Shown here piece by piece: positions 11,304 to 22,010 of a DNA stretch of 64,000 bases. Origin of the DNA: Athripsodes cinereus. Its lineage: Eukaryota > Arthropoda > Insecta > Trichoptera > Leptoceridae. Numbering within the stretch: the first letter of the stretch is position 1; each line of letters opens with the position of its first letter. The DNA is taken from NCBI GenBank assembly GCA_947579605.1, contig OX388322.1, positions 1,798,001-1,862,000 on the forward strand, given 5' to 3'. Position numbers and translations under genes: made by a program. The notes beneath the pieces are model-generated. The model did no database searches. It saw nothing but the letters and a program-made list of their open reading frames with translations, and had not been told where the DNA came from.

Positions 11304-11530
11304 TCAATGGAGAATCTCTATCCTGGCGATAAACTCATTGTATGTGATGTTGAAAATATCCACATGAACATTCAAATCATTAAATAATTTTATAGCCTTG
11401 CCAGCATAAGAATTTGGGATTATGTTTGTTCTGCTATCTGGTGGGTAAAAAAGCATATTATTCTATCGAGAACGATTGTACGATACTGGGACGTAGATAC
11501 TAAACTCCCTCAATATGAAACAAGAGTTTG
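11304..11530 (-). pseudogene. LINE ORF2 C-terminal fragment
   Basis: On the minus strand one frame reads FYPPDSRTNIIPNSYAGKAI and continues KLFNDLNVHVDIFNITYNEF before a stop. This resembles the VPRxRTNxxxNSxxxRAIxLYN...DIF...F end of CR1/Jockey-type LINE proteins. One in-frame stop lies upstream. The match is by pattern only. Confidence 0.5.
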
Positions 11531-11564
11531 AAAAATGCATCTCGACAGTGCATCAATAGTATAT

Positions 11565-11630
11565 TATGCAGTCAGTTCACCATGGCTACCCCACTTGTGC
11601 GATATATCGTGATGGTATAGTAGTATATAA
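11565..11630 (-). repeat. Family A, terminal fragment
   Basis: GGCTACCCCACTTGTGCGAT, then ATATCGTGATGGTATAGTAG: the hairpin-and-microsatellite end of family A in reverse orientation. Confidence 0.65.
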
Positions 11631-12282
11631 ATATATCCCTCCATCACCCGAAACTCCCAGCAAAAAAGTGCATCTTCAGCCTTCTTCTATAGCTCTCTCC
11701 ATTCGCCTCCTCTCGCAGACCCAGAGGCAGCTTGTTCCAGCATTTCAGACCCGTAACACTGAATGCTCTATCTCTCAGTGGTAATATTAGTACACGGTAC
11801 TATTTTACAGGAAAAAGTTCAATCGATCAGGATGTGCAAAAGTTTAGTTCGTAATGTCAAAAGATTGAGAACTTTTAAACTCTAACTTTGTACAATTGAT
11901 GTCAAGCTAACTTTGTACTATAGATAATACTACTACTACTAACTACTGCAACTTTTAGTATACCATTGATTCTAAAACTTTATAAATGCATCAGCGGACG
12001 AGCGAGAATCACATTCAATGAAAAGATAAACGTGCTATACTGTATTAACATTTTAAACTAAGTTCTTTTTCACATTTTTAGATTTTGTGTATGATACCAG
12101 TCGGGACGTTTCATGTAATATTCTAGTTGCCTGTTTTTTATAAAGGATATGAATACTGCAATGGTATGAAAATAGTATCAAAATGAAGTTGGTTTTTTTT
12201 GCTTTTCTTAGGTAGGTACTGTACTTTGATTTTGAAAAAAAAATGGAGCATTTTATACTTCGAAGTAAATAAGAATTAATCT
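11631..12282. other. Stretch without a recognised gene
   Basis: AT-rich; short ACTACTACTA runs near 11935. Nothing recognised. Confidence 0.3.
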
Positions 12283-12365
12283 ATTTTATACCATCAATGC
12301 ACACCCCACAAGTGGAGCAGCCAGCAGTTCAAATACATGTAATCATACATGTAACTGGAAAGTAT
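12283..12365 (+). repeat. Family A, terminal fragment
   Basis: TACCATCAATGCACACCCCA followed by CAAGTGGAGCAGCCAGCAG, a diverged copy of the family A terminal block. Confidence 0.55.
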
Positions 12366-13047
12366 TTGAATTGTTAGGCGCATGCGCTATTTTAAAAATG
12401 ATTTCCTCTGTTTTTCTTAAGTTTTATTTGAGATTCTTCAATTATGTTATCTAGTTAGTTAATTGGAAAGATGATAATAATATGAAAACTCTTAAGTATT
12501 ATTACATTTTTTACGACATTTATAATGCAAACAGTTTATTCGACTAGTCGCATACCAATATCGTCACAAATATCGTAGTATGAAAAATGTTTAAGGCGGT
12601 AGGAGAATGTTATCTGCAAAATACATGCATTGAAACCGCGTGCAAGTTACTTGACAACTTACTATCCTTGCGCTAGTATTATGACACAGTAGCTAAAGCT
12701 ATCAAAACTCTTTTCCTGATAGATCTTGATCGAAAGAACAGCAACTGGTATTTTTATAAAACACTGTTATTTTGATCAAATGTTATGTATCTGAAATCAT
12801 AAGGCATTATTGTGTTTATACTTTTATGGAAACGATGGTTTTATCAATTTCTCTTGGTATTTTGAAATAGAACAATAAATCCTGCTCTTTTTCTAAGTGT
12901 AATTTTTATATTTTTATCAGAAAAAAAAGGAAATATTTTTTCTATCATTTTTTAATACATACCTTTATATCTAGTTATTTTTGCAGAAAAAAGCGCCAAC
13001 AGAAAAATAATCAAAAAAATAAATTATATTTTTTTTAAAACTTTCTA
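12366..13047. other. Stretch without a recognised gene
   Basis: AT-rich, no coding signal, no repeat copy recognised. Confidence 0.3.
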
Positions 13048-13150
13048 TACTACCATACCATCCCCGCATATCCCACAAATGGGGTAGGCAGTATGTTATA
13101 AACGTGCCAATATAAAACACAAACATTCAGGATGGGTGGCAAACCACATC
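13048..13150 (+). repeat. Family A copy, internally deleted
   Basis: CATATCCCACAAATGGGGTA, then GTGCCAATATAAAACA and CATTCAGGATGGGTGGCAAA; part of the middle block is missing. Confidence 0.7.
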
Positions 13151-13705
13151 ACTTATTTGTTTTTAAATTGAAAAAAATATTGTATCACAAAACTATGAAA
13201 AATAGTGTAACGAAACAGAAATTCTACATAATTGTACAGAAAACAAAATAAATAATTTACTTTATAATAAACGTTTCAAAAGCTTTTGGATAAACAATTG
13301 TTTTCATTGTAAAATCTTAATAAAAAAACAAATAATAACAAGCAATATGTCTGATGGTTTGTAAATTATCTTTTATCATTTTTCACAGTGATTTTTATAA
13401 TCATTTAGAATATCTACATATTCATATTTTTTCACCACCCATTCACCTCTCGGGGACAGACCATCTCCCTCTCCCCATCGCTGAAACGAATTTGAATCAT
13501 TGAAATAAATATTATTCCCAACACTTTGTTATACACAGTTACTATTAATATTAATAATGCTCGTTTATCAGTGGCGTAACAAGACATTTTATATTGCTCA
13601 AGATTTCGTTATAATTCTTTTTATGTGGACCTTCCTTTTTTGCTCTTGCGGCTTTCACTATGTCTTATAGAAATTTGGAATTTAGTGAAATTCATTCATT
13701 CATAT

Positions 13706-13895
13706 CATCACGGCGTTTCCCACTAGCGGAGTAGCCAACGGATTAACTACACGTAACACAATTCAAATTCCGCTTTCCGTGGCGTAAGACGTTAAGACAT
13801 TCAGGATGTGTAGCTAACTTATTGCTAAACTGAAGATTTTAAATGTCTTAAAACTGATGTTTAACTAATACCTGCATCTCACAGGACTCGAAAAA
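13706..13895 (+). repeat. Family A copy, diverged
   Basis: ATCACGGCGTTTCCCACTAG, then GACATTCAGGATGTGTAGCT and a degraded CTGCATCTCACAGGACTCGA. It ends just before a SINE S1 head. Confidence 0.6.
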
Positions 13896-13903
13896 AAAAC
13901 TAA

Positions 13904-14081
13904 GAGTTCGTCGGTAGCCTGGAGGTAGAGTCTCGGCCTTCAGAACATGGGGTCCGTGGTTCGAACTCAGGTGCCGGCAAACTCCCCTTTCACGGCACAA
14001 GCTTTTAGCTTAGTGTGAAAGGTGTATAAGGTTGTATTTGGGTTTTTAACAAACCCAGATATATCTTATAAAAAAAAAAAT
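13904..14081 (+). repeat. tRNA-derived SINE, family S1 (fullest copy)
   Basis: The A box region is TAGCCTGGAGGTAGAG (13915-13930) and the B box is GGTTCGAACTC (13958-13968), together forming an internal pol III promoter. The tRNA-like head is followed by the S1 body (GGTGTATAAGGTTGTATTTG) and a poly-A end at 14071-14080. It sits beside a family A copy and shows both promoter boxes clearly. Confidence 0.85.
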
Positions 14082-14727
14082 GAAAAACGTGAGAGGCCTA
14101 TTCTTTGTCGAGGACTCGATTTTACATCTACTTCTCCGCTTCTGGTCAATAAGTTTAAAATTTGCACAATCTAATCTTCAAAAAAAAAATGATAAATATT
14201 CCATTATGTATATACAGGAATTTCAAAAAAATCCCGGACATAACATTTTTAATATAAGATTTTCAAACCTAGATCCCGTATTATTCAGTATATAAGAAGT
14301 CTGAGAAGTATTTCAGATACATTTGTAAAGAAATGCATTGATTTTTGCATGCATGAATGACACGCCACTGTTGTATCATTTGAACAAGCGACAACACCGC
14401 AGAGATGAAAATTTCAAAACATCTGTAAGACATTCTGTAATGGAATTTAAATGATTTGAAACCTGACGCCTCCCTGCTGACCAAAAATAATAAATTACAA
14501 ATAATATTAAAAATGTTGAATCTGGGTTTTTAATGAACCAAAATACACCCATTGACAATATGATCTCCTCAGAGAATAAAAGATATTGCTAAACACAGTT
14601 TTCAACAGACACCTTATCCACAACACCAACAGACTGTGCAAACTCCTTTTAGTAGAAACAGGACAGGTGTTACGATGCTTACGAATAGGCTTAGGCTTAG
14701 AAATAGTCTCACAATATTTTCCGTCAG
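14082..14727. other. Stretch without a recognised gene
   Basis: AT-rich; short unsupported frames only. Confidence 0.3.
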
Positions 14728-14935
14728 TTTTTGAGTGTCCTATAAAACGCAGGTATGAGGTGAAAAAATTAGGGCATTTTACATCTCAAATTCAGCTATG
14801 AGACTTGCCACCCATCCTGAATGTCTTAATTTTATTTGTTGGCACAGAGAGGGCAGCTTGCGTGTTTGTAACATGCGGCTGGTCTGCTGGCTACCCCACT
14901 TGTGAGATACACCGTGACGTATGCAGAATTTATAA
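14728..14935 (-). repeat. Family A copy
   Basis: In reverse orientation: GAGTGTCCTATAAAACGCAG, then CATTTTACATCTCAAATTCA, CCACCCATCCTGAATGTCTT and GCTGGCTACCCCACTTGTGA in order. About 200 bp of the repeat is present. Confidence 0.8.
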
Positions 14936-15080
14936 GGAAATTTTAAGATATATTGTAGTTGTGTTGTCGTCTGGATATCGTTTAAGGTTATCTTCTGGGA
15001 TCGCATTGGCCTTCAGCTGTAATGATCCATGTAAAAATCGTCTTATTGTCAGTAATAATAATTATAATAATAGTAGTATT

Positions 15081-15190
15081 TTTATGACCTGATGAGTCGA
15101 AAGACGTCTCTCTCACAATTCATAATCTATGGAAGAAAAAAACACGTTTCAATTTACTTTATTATAGAATTCTACTACGTGCGCACCGAC
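15081..15190 (+). repeat. Hammerhead-bearing repeat, family H3 copy
   Basis: CTGATGA (15089-15095) is followed by GTC, GAAA, the palindrome GACGTC and then TC. The spacing between CTGATGA and GAAA is too short for a stem II here. Other H3 copies (51.05, 57.8 kb) keep a GTC-loop-GAC stem but have a decayed CTGATGA. The downstream part (AATTCTACTACGTGCGCACC, GACACAATAAATAATTTA) recurs at 22.03, 27.2 and 51.17 kb. Confidence 0.4.
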
Positions 15191-15889
15191 ACAATAAATA
15201 ATTTAATTTTAATGTTTATCTAAAAATTATTACTTTAACATAATTAAAATTCGATTTTGTTCCATATACGAATAAATTTCCTCCAAATCGATCCATTACC
15301 GCTGGGAAATGCAAAAGAAATATATACAATAATAAAAGGAAAATATTTGAAAGAATAATTTTGTTTCACTTAACTTACATAAATTCTGTTGTTAAGTTAA
15401 AAGTAAGATGTTCCACCATCACGACTAGCGGCCTCCCCCCGATTGTGTCCCGTGGGGGGCATCCATCCAACCCAAGGATTCTCCTTCTCTCAAACACATC
15501 ACTTTTGATCTTTTTCACATCGGAAAATTTTAATATTTAGTATCCGATAAGTCTTGTAGTTGTGAGATAAAGAATTTTGTTTGATGGAAAAAGACTAAAG
15601 ATTTTTTTTTATTTTTTTTAAAGGGCAGCGCCCGCCACATACCTCGTGCCATACCTGGAGATATGTATCTCCATAACGACACACACATGCACAAACAGAA
15701 TTTAATGTCGCATTAAAGCAAGAAATGCTGCCTCGTGGGAGCACTCTAGATTTAGCGGCCACACACCCAAAAATTTTGGTGCAAAAAGGGAAGGGAAGAA
15801 ATGGAAATAAAGATTATTGAAAGTGTGTATATTTTGTTTCCATATTACAAAGATTCATTACTAAGCAACAATAATTATAATTGGACATT
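15191..15889. other. Stretch without a recognised gene
   Basis: Mostly AT-rich; 15420-15480 and 15625-15780 are GC-richer (for example GCGGCCTCCCCCCGATTGTG) but hold no supported frame or known motif. Confidence 0.3.
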
Positions 15890-16130
15890 TTATATTTGGC
15901 GCCGTTTAATTATCCGTGACCATCTCAAGGGCGCCGTCTTGAACAATAACGTTTTCAACTTGGTCAAAAGTGTAGTATACCAATACTCTCTCAGATCTGT
16001 GGGCAATATGTGCCAGGCAGCTGACGAGGCGACTCTGAAGCTCCTTTCGTATTTCCGTATTTGTCCTATAGGTTTCCAAAAGCGCAGTGGTCAACGGAAC
16101 AGAGCTCAGTGAGACATGTTTGTGGCGTGT
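15890..16130 (-). pseudogene. LINE-b ORF2 C-terminus and 3' end
   Basis: On the minus strand: RVASSAAWHILPTDLREYWY, then TTLLTKLKTLLFKTAP. This is the VAxxxxWxxLPxxLR...FKTxLKTLLF-like end of a LINE ORF2 protein. The nucleic-acid end is GGCGCCCTTGAGATGG, then TAATTAAACGGCGCC, shared with copies at 3.2, 16.38, 18.7 and 63.6 kb. 5'-truncated. Confidence 0.6.
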
Positions 16131-16377
16131 CGTTTAAAAATCTAAGTCAGCACAGAAATTCAAATCAAAGATCTACAAAAATAAAAGGATTCATTATCAT
16201 CAGCAACGTTTGCCAACGACAAACTGAAAAAGCCTAGAATTTACAAGATTACATATTTTTATGATGGAGGTTTCGGGACTGCAAGTCCTTTTATGACAGT
16301 AATGGAACTGGCTGTCTATCGATTTGCGATCCCATAAGGATACCTGTAGTTTTTAAATTAAAATAATGAAAACTGCC

Positions 16378-16430
16378 CTTTTCATCGGCGTCCTTGAAAC
16401 TTCCAGAGAATCGTTAAACGGCGCCAAAAG
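16378..16430 (+). repeat. LINE-b 3' terminal fragment
   Basis: GGCGTCCTTGAAACTTCC, then ATCGTTAAACGGCGCCAAA: the same ~45-bp end as at 15.9 kb in the opposite orientation. Confidence 0.55.
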
Positions 16431-16493
16431 ATTAAATCAACCATCATCACTACCTACAGTATGTGTTAATGAAATTTATTTGATTCATCTGTA

Positions 16494-16560
16494 CCATCAC
16501 GGAATTTCCCAAAAATGGAGCATCCTGCGGAATAACTTCATATAATAACTAACTGCAAAT
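16494..16560 (+). repeat. Family A, degraded terminal fragment
   Basis: TACCATCACGGAATTTCCCA then AAAATGGAGCATCCTGCGGA; the family A end with several substitutions. Confidence 0.45.
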
Positions 16561-16649
16561 CATCCTCTCCGTAAAAAAATGCGAAGATTTTAAATATTTA
16601 ACTGGTATCAGTTATTTTAGAAGGATTAACTATGTAACAGTTACGAGAC

Positions 16650-16746
16650 ATTTTGAATGTTTTTTAAATATTCTATATTGCACATCCGTTACTTGATTAT
16701 TTAAATCGCACGATTTAAAATAGAATATTTAAAAAACATTCAAAAT
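16650..16746. repeat. 27-bp perfect inverted repeat (small MITE-like palindrome)
   Basis: Arms 16650-16676 and 16720-16746 are exact reverse complements (one begins ATTTTGAATGTTTT), separated by 43 bp. Flanking copies of AAATATTTAACTGGT at about 16595 and 16743 lie either side. Confidence 0.7.
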
Positions 16747-18479
16747 ATTTAACTGGTGTCCAATGCAAAATTTTAAAATTGAAAAGGACTTAAACGAATA
16801 GGTATATTGATGTGGTGGAAGTTTAGATTGAGGGGTGGAGGGAGAGGTTTGGCGAAGATTGATCTGCCTCTCCGCCAAGCGGAAAATTAAGCCAACGGAA
16901 ACGGAAATAGTTTGACATTTCCGATTAACCGGAATCAGATGTTTCTGATACTACTACTACTACTACTTAAACTACCGCTACTAACGGTAAGATATCTTAT
17001 CAAACGGTCAGATTCCAAAGTGGTATTAAATTTTACAAACCGGCATGCCAGATTAAAAGGCATTTACTGTATTTTATCGCAATACAATTATATACTATTT
17101 TTATGGACGATTATTATTCATAATACGCTATTCTTAGAAATTTCCTTAATCCAACCGCAAAGAAAATTTATTTATTTCACAAAGACATACACAGAGAGTT
17201 GAAAATACATTCATAAAAAAAAACAAATTGATTCGATCAGACCAACCCCCCAATTTAATTAAGCGTCTTTACAGCATGCATGTTGAAACAAAAATAAATA
17301 AATAGTAAATGAAAAGGTAAAAAGTAAACCAAGCGACCGTTCAATGCAATTCCAGCATGTAGATTTGAAAATTGGTGCGGTATTAGTTTAAAAAAAGATG
17401 CTTGTTTCCACCTTATATTCACAACACGAATGTAAAGAGCGAAAGATGAGAAAGATAAATAATTTTCAACAAAACGGAACCCAAAACTTTTTTTCAGTTT
17501 TAAATTCTAATAATTATTGTTGCTCGTGCCATCAGGCCGATTTCTTTATTATTTATCTATTTATTTATTTATTTATTCAATCAACAGAACATTACAGACA
17601 AAACATACTTATCTAATCCAACCAAATATTATACAAGAAAAGAAGTACTCAATGCAATGTCCTCTTTATAATAGTGTTCAAATATTAAATTAATTATTTT
17701 AATCATAGCGCATTCGGTTGTCATACATATTTAAATGACAAAAATAATGAAAAAAGATTACACAGAAGTAGAAATGAATATAAACGATAACTAATAAATA
17801 TTTATGATAAAAGTTTATTAAATAAAAGTTAAAAAGATGAAAGATTATTATTAAAAATTAAACACTTATATTTAGATTTTCGATGTTATTGACCGAAGGT
17901 TTATAATTTTTGTATATTTTCATTTTTGTGTTTAATAATTGAATTGCTGTCCTATATATACATATAACTATTATTGTTATTTAATTTGTACTAACAAGTT
18001 TATTTTTGTACGATGTGTTTTTCTTTTTCTTTTCAAGTTTATGGAAAGTTTCAGGATTTATTTTGGTAATGTTTTTGAAATTGTTTCCTTTTTATTTACT
18101 TTTGTATTGTTTTGTAATATTGTAACAATGTAGCTCACTTCAAAACACGAGATTTTCTCTTTTTGAAGTTGAGTCATTGAAAAATAATGTTTTATTTATA
18201 TGAATTTGTTAACTATGTAAATATGTTATAAAAAAAAATTATAAATAAAAAAAAAAAAACTAATATTAATAATAACTAATATTAATATTAATAAGGTACT
18301 TGTTGGAAGTCCATTTCAACATAAATTGATAAAAACACAGTACATATGTAGTTCTTATATTTAGGGCTTCATTACTCGCAGAAAATATTCAAACATACAT
18401 ACTAATGCGAATTTTTCTTTTACAACCAACCATTGTATGAGTGCACATTTGTAAATTTACACATGAAACTATCGTATAA
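16747..18479. other. Stretch without a recognised gene
   Basis: AT-rich. It includes a (TTTA)n stretch near 17550, poly-A and A/T-rich blocks at 18225-18290, and a short G-rich patch at 16820-16860. No recognised gene or repeat copy. Confidence 0.3.
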
Positions 18480-18625
18480 GCATTGGAACAGGTGTAGATG
18501 TTGTTCTAGCATACCTAAGTATGAGTTTCACGTGCTGAATTCAATCGATTGCGGGACTTGAGTCCCGTCCAGGGTACGTACTATCAAATAAGGTGACGTT
18601 GTCTTTTCTAAGCCTTATGTTACGA
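18480..18625 (+). repeat. tRNA-derived SINE, family S2
   Basis: B-box-like GGACTTGAGTCCCGTCCAGG followed by TATCAAATAAGGTGACGTTG and TCTTTTC, the same body as two inverted copies at 28.7-28.95 kb. The A-box region is weak in this copy. Confidence 0.55.
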
Positions 18626-18659
18626 GAGCTTAGTACTAATAACAATTAGACATTTTTTT

Positions 18660-18790
18660 ATGATGTGCCGTTTTGTGGAAACACCACCTCAAGGGCCCAA
18701 TCATGAATCATAACACCTCCTGAACAAAAGCTATTTAACCCTGCCGTGAACAACTCCATCATAGGGAATTTTTATCCACAGCATGTAAAT
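18660..18790 (-). pseudogene. LINE-b-type 3' fragment, diverged
   Basis: On the minus strand: LWIKIPYDGVVHGRVK and a stop, comparable to LLLWNKIPYDLRSLES in the 53.87-kb LINE, then GGGCCCTTGAGG and an AAAACGGCAC-like end as in LINE-b. Confidence 0.45.
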
Positions 18791-19540
18791 ATGTTTAATT
18801 TTAAATTTTTGTCAACTCTTCTACTATTCTCGAGAAGAATGGGGTAAATTTCCCAGTTTGTCCACTGCAATGAAATACAAAGGACGCCACAAGCAATCCG
18901 TACATACATATTATCTTACGTATCTTGAATATTGTTTGTGTGTTAAAACTTGTGGAACACACTATACTATAGACTCGGTTATAAATATTATAAATAAAAC
19001 TCACACGTTTTGCCGTCTTATGGGAATAATACTTCAAGTCTCATTTGCTTACCTTACTCGATACATTACTTAGTATTCCTTCACCTGGGCCGTATTATAT
19101 AATACATAATATTGTATTGTATTCTACTATGTATGTTGTTCACTGTTCACATATTCCTTGAATATAGATTTCGCTTTTGTATTTTATTCATATTATACTA
19201 GCTCAAGACCCGGTTTTACTCAGATTTTATACTTTCATCTGTCCTGAGATTTTTGAATCTACTTCCTTCCAGTGATATTTTATTTTTATTTTTTCTGTAT
19301 GGATCAAACAGTTGAAACAATAAGTACAAACATTAAAAAACAACAATTAGCAAACCAATTATGATTCCTTTCTTACCAATCTAATAAACATAAATTTGAG
19401 ATAGTTCATTAAATAAAAAGATACAGGAAGATTTAAAATGCTAAAACACATAAAAATGTAAAAAATAAGTGAAAATGTAAAAGATGTTAAAAATCTTCGT
19501 AGCATTATCCAACCATCTAACCTATGAATGAAACTCTTTA
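18791..19540. other. Stretch without a recognised gene
   Basis: AT-rich, no supported frames or repeats. Confidence 0.3.
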
Positions 19541-19628
19541 ACCAGACATCTTGATTGGAGAATAATGTTTACACGATGTGATAGTGTGCTAAATCTGAAT
19601 TTTTAAGCGTTGAGACTTGGGACGCCTA

Positions 19629-19656
19629 CGAGGCATGCCTTTTAAGTTTTGTCGTT
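19629..19656 (+). repeat. Mariner 1 left terminal inverted repeat
   Basis: Begins CGAGGCATGCCTTTTAAG; 27 of 28 bases complementary to the right TIR. In the mariner family the transposase HTH domain binds this sequence. Confidence 0.92.
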
Positions 19657-19693
19657 TGAAGAAAAAAACACAACTAGAACCTTATAGTACTTT

Positions 19694-20746
19694 TTATTGT
19701 TTTTCAAAGTATTCACCACGTAGCTTAATACACTTTTCCATTCGCTCAAACCAGTTATTATAACATTTATTCCACTCAAAAGTGGGGGTGTTCAAAATGG
19801 CTGACTTGAAAGCGTCGACTGCTTCTTCACCGGACTGGAACCTTTGACCACGAAGACTTTTCTTAATTTTAGGAAATGTAAAGAAATCGTTAGGGCTTAG
19901 GTCAGGACTGTATGGAGGATGGTCAAGAATTTCTACTTTTTCCTGCTTCAAATACTCAATTGTTTGCCGAGCGCTGTGTGAGCTTGCGTTGTCGTGGTGC
20001 AGGATGATGCGTCGCTTTGAGTTAGATTTTCGAAGTTCGGCGATGACTTGTGGTAAACAAATTGTGGTATACCACTCTGCGTTAACCGTTCTACGATATT
20101 CAAGTGCAATAGTCGCAACATGGCCGGTTTTTCCAACGAACGTGGCCACCATCTTCTTTGAAGTGCTTCGAGAACGAACAACTTTAGTCGGCTTTGGCTC
20201 GTCTTGAAAGACCCAGATTGTAGATTGTAGTTTGGAATCAGGATCGTAGGCATAGATCCAAGATTCGTCACCACTGATGATGTCGTAGACGTGATTTGAC
20301 TCTCCTCGGTTGAACCTTTCCAGAGTTTTCTCACACCATCTGACGCGGGCCGCCTTGTGATCGTCGGAAAGCATATGCGGTATCCAACGGCAAACTAGCT
20401 TTCTCACACCAAGCGCTTCATGCAAGATCTTCTGAATGGTTGTCCCTGAGATGCCTAATAGAGCCTCTATCTCTCGATACGTCACATGACGATCTTCGAG
20501 AATTAGTTGTCTCACAGCAATGATGTTATCTTCAGTGAAGGCGGATTTTGGGCGTCCTTCGCGAGATTTGTCACTAACACTAGTATGTCCACGCTGGAAT
20601 TCTAAATATCAGCGTTCGACAGTCCGCAGACATGGGGCTTCATCACTGAACACAGATGTTAGCTCTGCAAAACACTTAAGCCGTGTCAGGCCTCTTCTGA
20701 AGTTGTAGAAAATTATTGCACGAACGTTTTCCTTAGAAAGATTCAT
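19694..20746 (-). pseudogene. Mariner DD34D transposase with one premature stop
   Basis: Cut-and-paste transposase, 350 codons from the ATG at 20746, close to the family's usual ~345. Codon 46 (20611-20609) is TGA where the family has Trp in a RTVxRWYxxF-type helix-turn-helix segment, so only residues 79-350 remain as an open frame. The rest is intact: WIPHMLS in place of WVPHEL, first catalytic Asp in GDESW (D160), second in HHDNASSH (D252), third in YSPDLSPND (D287). The last two are 34 residues apart, giving DD34D. No frameshift seen. Probably inactive unless the stop is read through or is an assembly error. Confidence 0.92.
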
Positions 20747-20892
20747 TTTCGTACGTAACCTGACAGATTCAAGTCGACGCTGTGACTAAACAATAGCATT
20801 TATCCTAATACTTTCAACTGTTTTGAGATTCAAAATTTAAACACATTCGAATATAGAACAGTTCCAAATTCAAAATTGCCGGGAAATATGGA

Positions 20893-20920
20893 AACGACAG
20901 AACTTAAAAGGCATGCCTCG
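20893..20920 (-). repeat. Mariner 1 right terminal inverted repeat
   Basis: Reverse complement of the left TIR with one mismatch; followed directly by TA. Confidence 0.92.
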
Positions 20921-21021
20921 TATCTCACTTCTTCCGATTGGATTTCGCACAATATTTCATTGTGTAAACATGGTTCTCCAATCGAGATATCTGATTGTTT
21001 TTTTTTGTTAATATATAAACT

Positions 21022-21240
21022 GTTACTACTACTATCCCACAAGTGGGGTAGCCAGCAGACTAGTCACATGAAATAAATATGCAAGCTCTCCTCTCCATGC
21101 TAACAAAATAATTAAAACATTCAGGATGGATGGCAAAAATATAAATTGTCTAAATTCTTCGAGTACCCGCTATTTAAAGGACACTCATAAACTTACAGAA
21201 AAGACTGGGAGACCAATTCTTCACCGGCGACTCCACGGAA
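21022..21240 (+). repeat. Family A copy
   Basis: ATCCCACAAGTGGGGTAGCC, CATTCAGGATGGATGGCAAA, TTTAAAGGACACTCATAAAC and GACTCCACGG in order; about 220 bp, preceded by ACTACTACT. Confidence 0.8.
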
Positions 21241-21310
21241 TACTGAACAAGATTAGCGATGTCCTTATTAGACGAGAAACGGACTCTCTCAATAAAAAAA
21301 CAATGTATCT

Positions 21311-21673
21311 ACTAAAACTGATCACATAACCTCTTACAGAAATCAGCTGAAGTGGACCACCATACGTCAAAGACGTGATCTTCACATTTTGTGTCTAGTT
21401 TTTAAAACATTATTTCTAACGTCCTCCCCATATTATCTTAAAGAAAAATTCGAGTATCTGGCGAGTCATGGTTTACCTTTGCGATCCAACAGAGAGCGTC
21501 TTCTAGCAGTACCAGCACACAGTACGAACTTTCTGTCCAACTCATTTCTTGTTCATGGTGCTCGCTGTTGGAACAATCTTCCTTCGAAAATCAGGATGAT
21601 AACAACTTTTCCTTCTTTCAGACAAGCTGTCAAAAATCACTTCCTTTCACTGAATTTAGCATCTGACTCCTAA
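21311..21673 (+). pseudogene. LINE-a ORF2 C-terminal fragment (longest)
   Basis: An open frame to the natural stop reads YRNQLKWTTIRQRRDLHILC, LASHGLPLRSNRERLLAVPA, FLVHGARCWNNLPSKIRM and FPSFRQAVKNHFLSLN. This is the long region after the reverse-transcriptase domain in Jockey/CR1-type LINEs, ending with the GxRxWNxLP motif. It is 5'-truncated, with no reverse-transcriptase catalytic motif, and is followed by the LINE-a 3' UTR. Confidence 0.75.
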
Positions 21674-22010
21674 AACCCTTTCCCCTATGCATGTGCACGC
21701 TGCAATATATGTATGTTATACTTTTTCTTATTATTATATGTCCATGAATGCATTGTTGCCTGCATGTGCCTTTTTCATTTGTTTGCTTTATGTTATGTCT
21801 TTGTTTTTTTTATATTTATAATATTACTGTAGATATGTACATTTATGTCTGTTTCGTTTTTTGATTTTAATAACCGGGTTAGTTGGAAGACATCGCATTT
21901 TAGCGATAAACTCGCCCTCTGTACATTGAATTGTATAAATGATATTTTCTATGTAAATTTGTATTATTGTAAACAATGTACAGTGAAGAATAAAAAAAAA
22001 AAAAAAACAT
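21674..22010 (+). repeat. LINE-a 3' UTR and tail
   Basis: Contains GGGTTAGTTGGAAGACATCG (21876-21895) and GCGATAAACTCGCCCTCTGT, and ends in GTGAAGAATAAAAAAAA at about 21980-22005. It is the reference for short LINE-a tails elsewhere that begin at the GGGTTAGTTGG position. Confidence 0.75.

Larger units (their letters stand above)
19629..20920 (-). mobile_element. Mariner-family DNA transposon
   Basis: A 1,292-bp Tc1/mariner element flanked by TA on both sides (19627-19628 and 20921-20922). Its 28-bp terminal inverted repeats (19629-19656 and 20893-20920) differ at one base. Both ends begin CGAGGCATGCCTTTTAAG when read inward. It holds one transposase reading frame on the minus strand, broken by a single stop codon. 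Confidence 0.92.
19541..20998. mobile_element. Palindromic MITE interrupted by a mariner
   Basis: Outside the mariner ends lie two diverged inverted arms: CAGACATCTTGATTGGAGAA (left) and, on the reverse strand of the right side, CAGATATCTCGATTGGAGAA, with matching continuation through ATGTTTACACxATG to AAATCxxAAT. Without the mariner the element is about 165 bp. A copy lacking the mariner is at 29325-29415. Confidence 0.65.

Noticed and set aside
14805..15092. 95-codon plus-strand frame
   Set aside because: It runs antisense through a family A copy; equivalent positions in other copies are not open.
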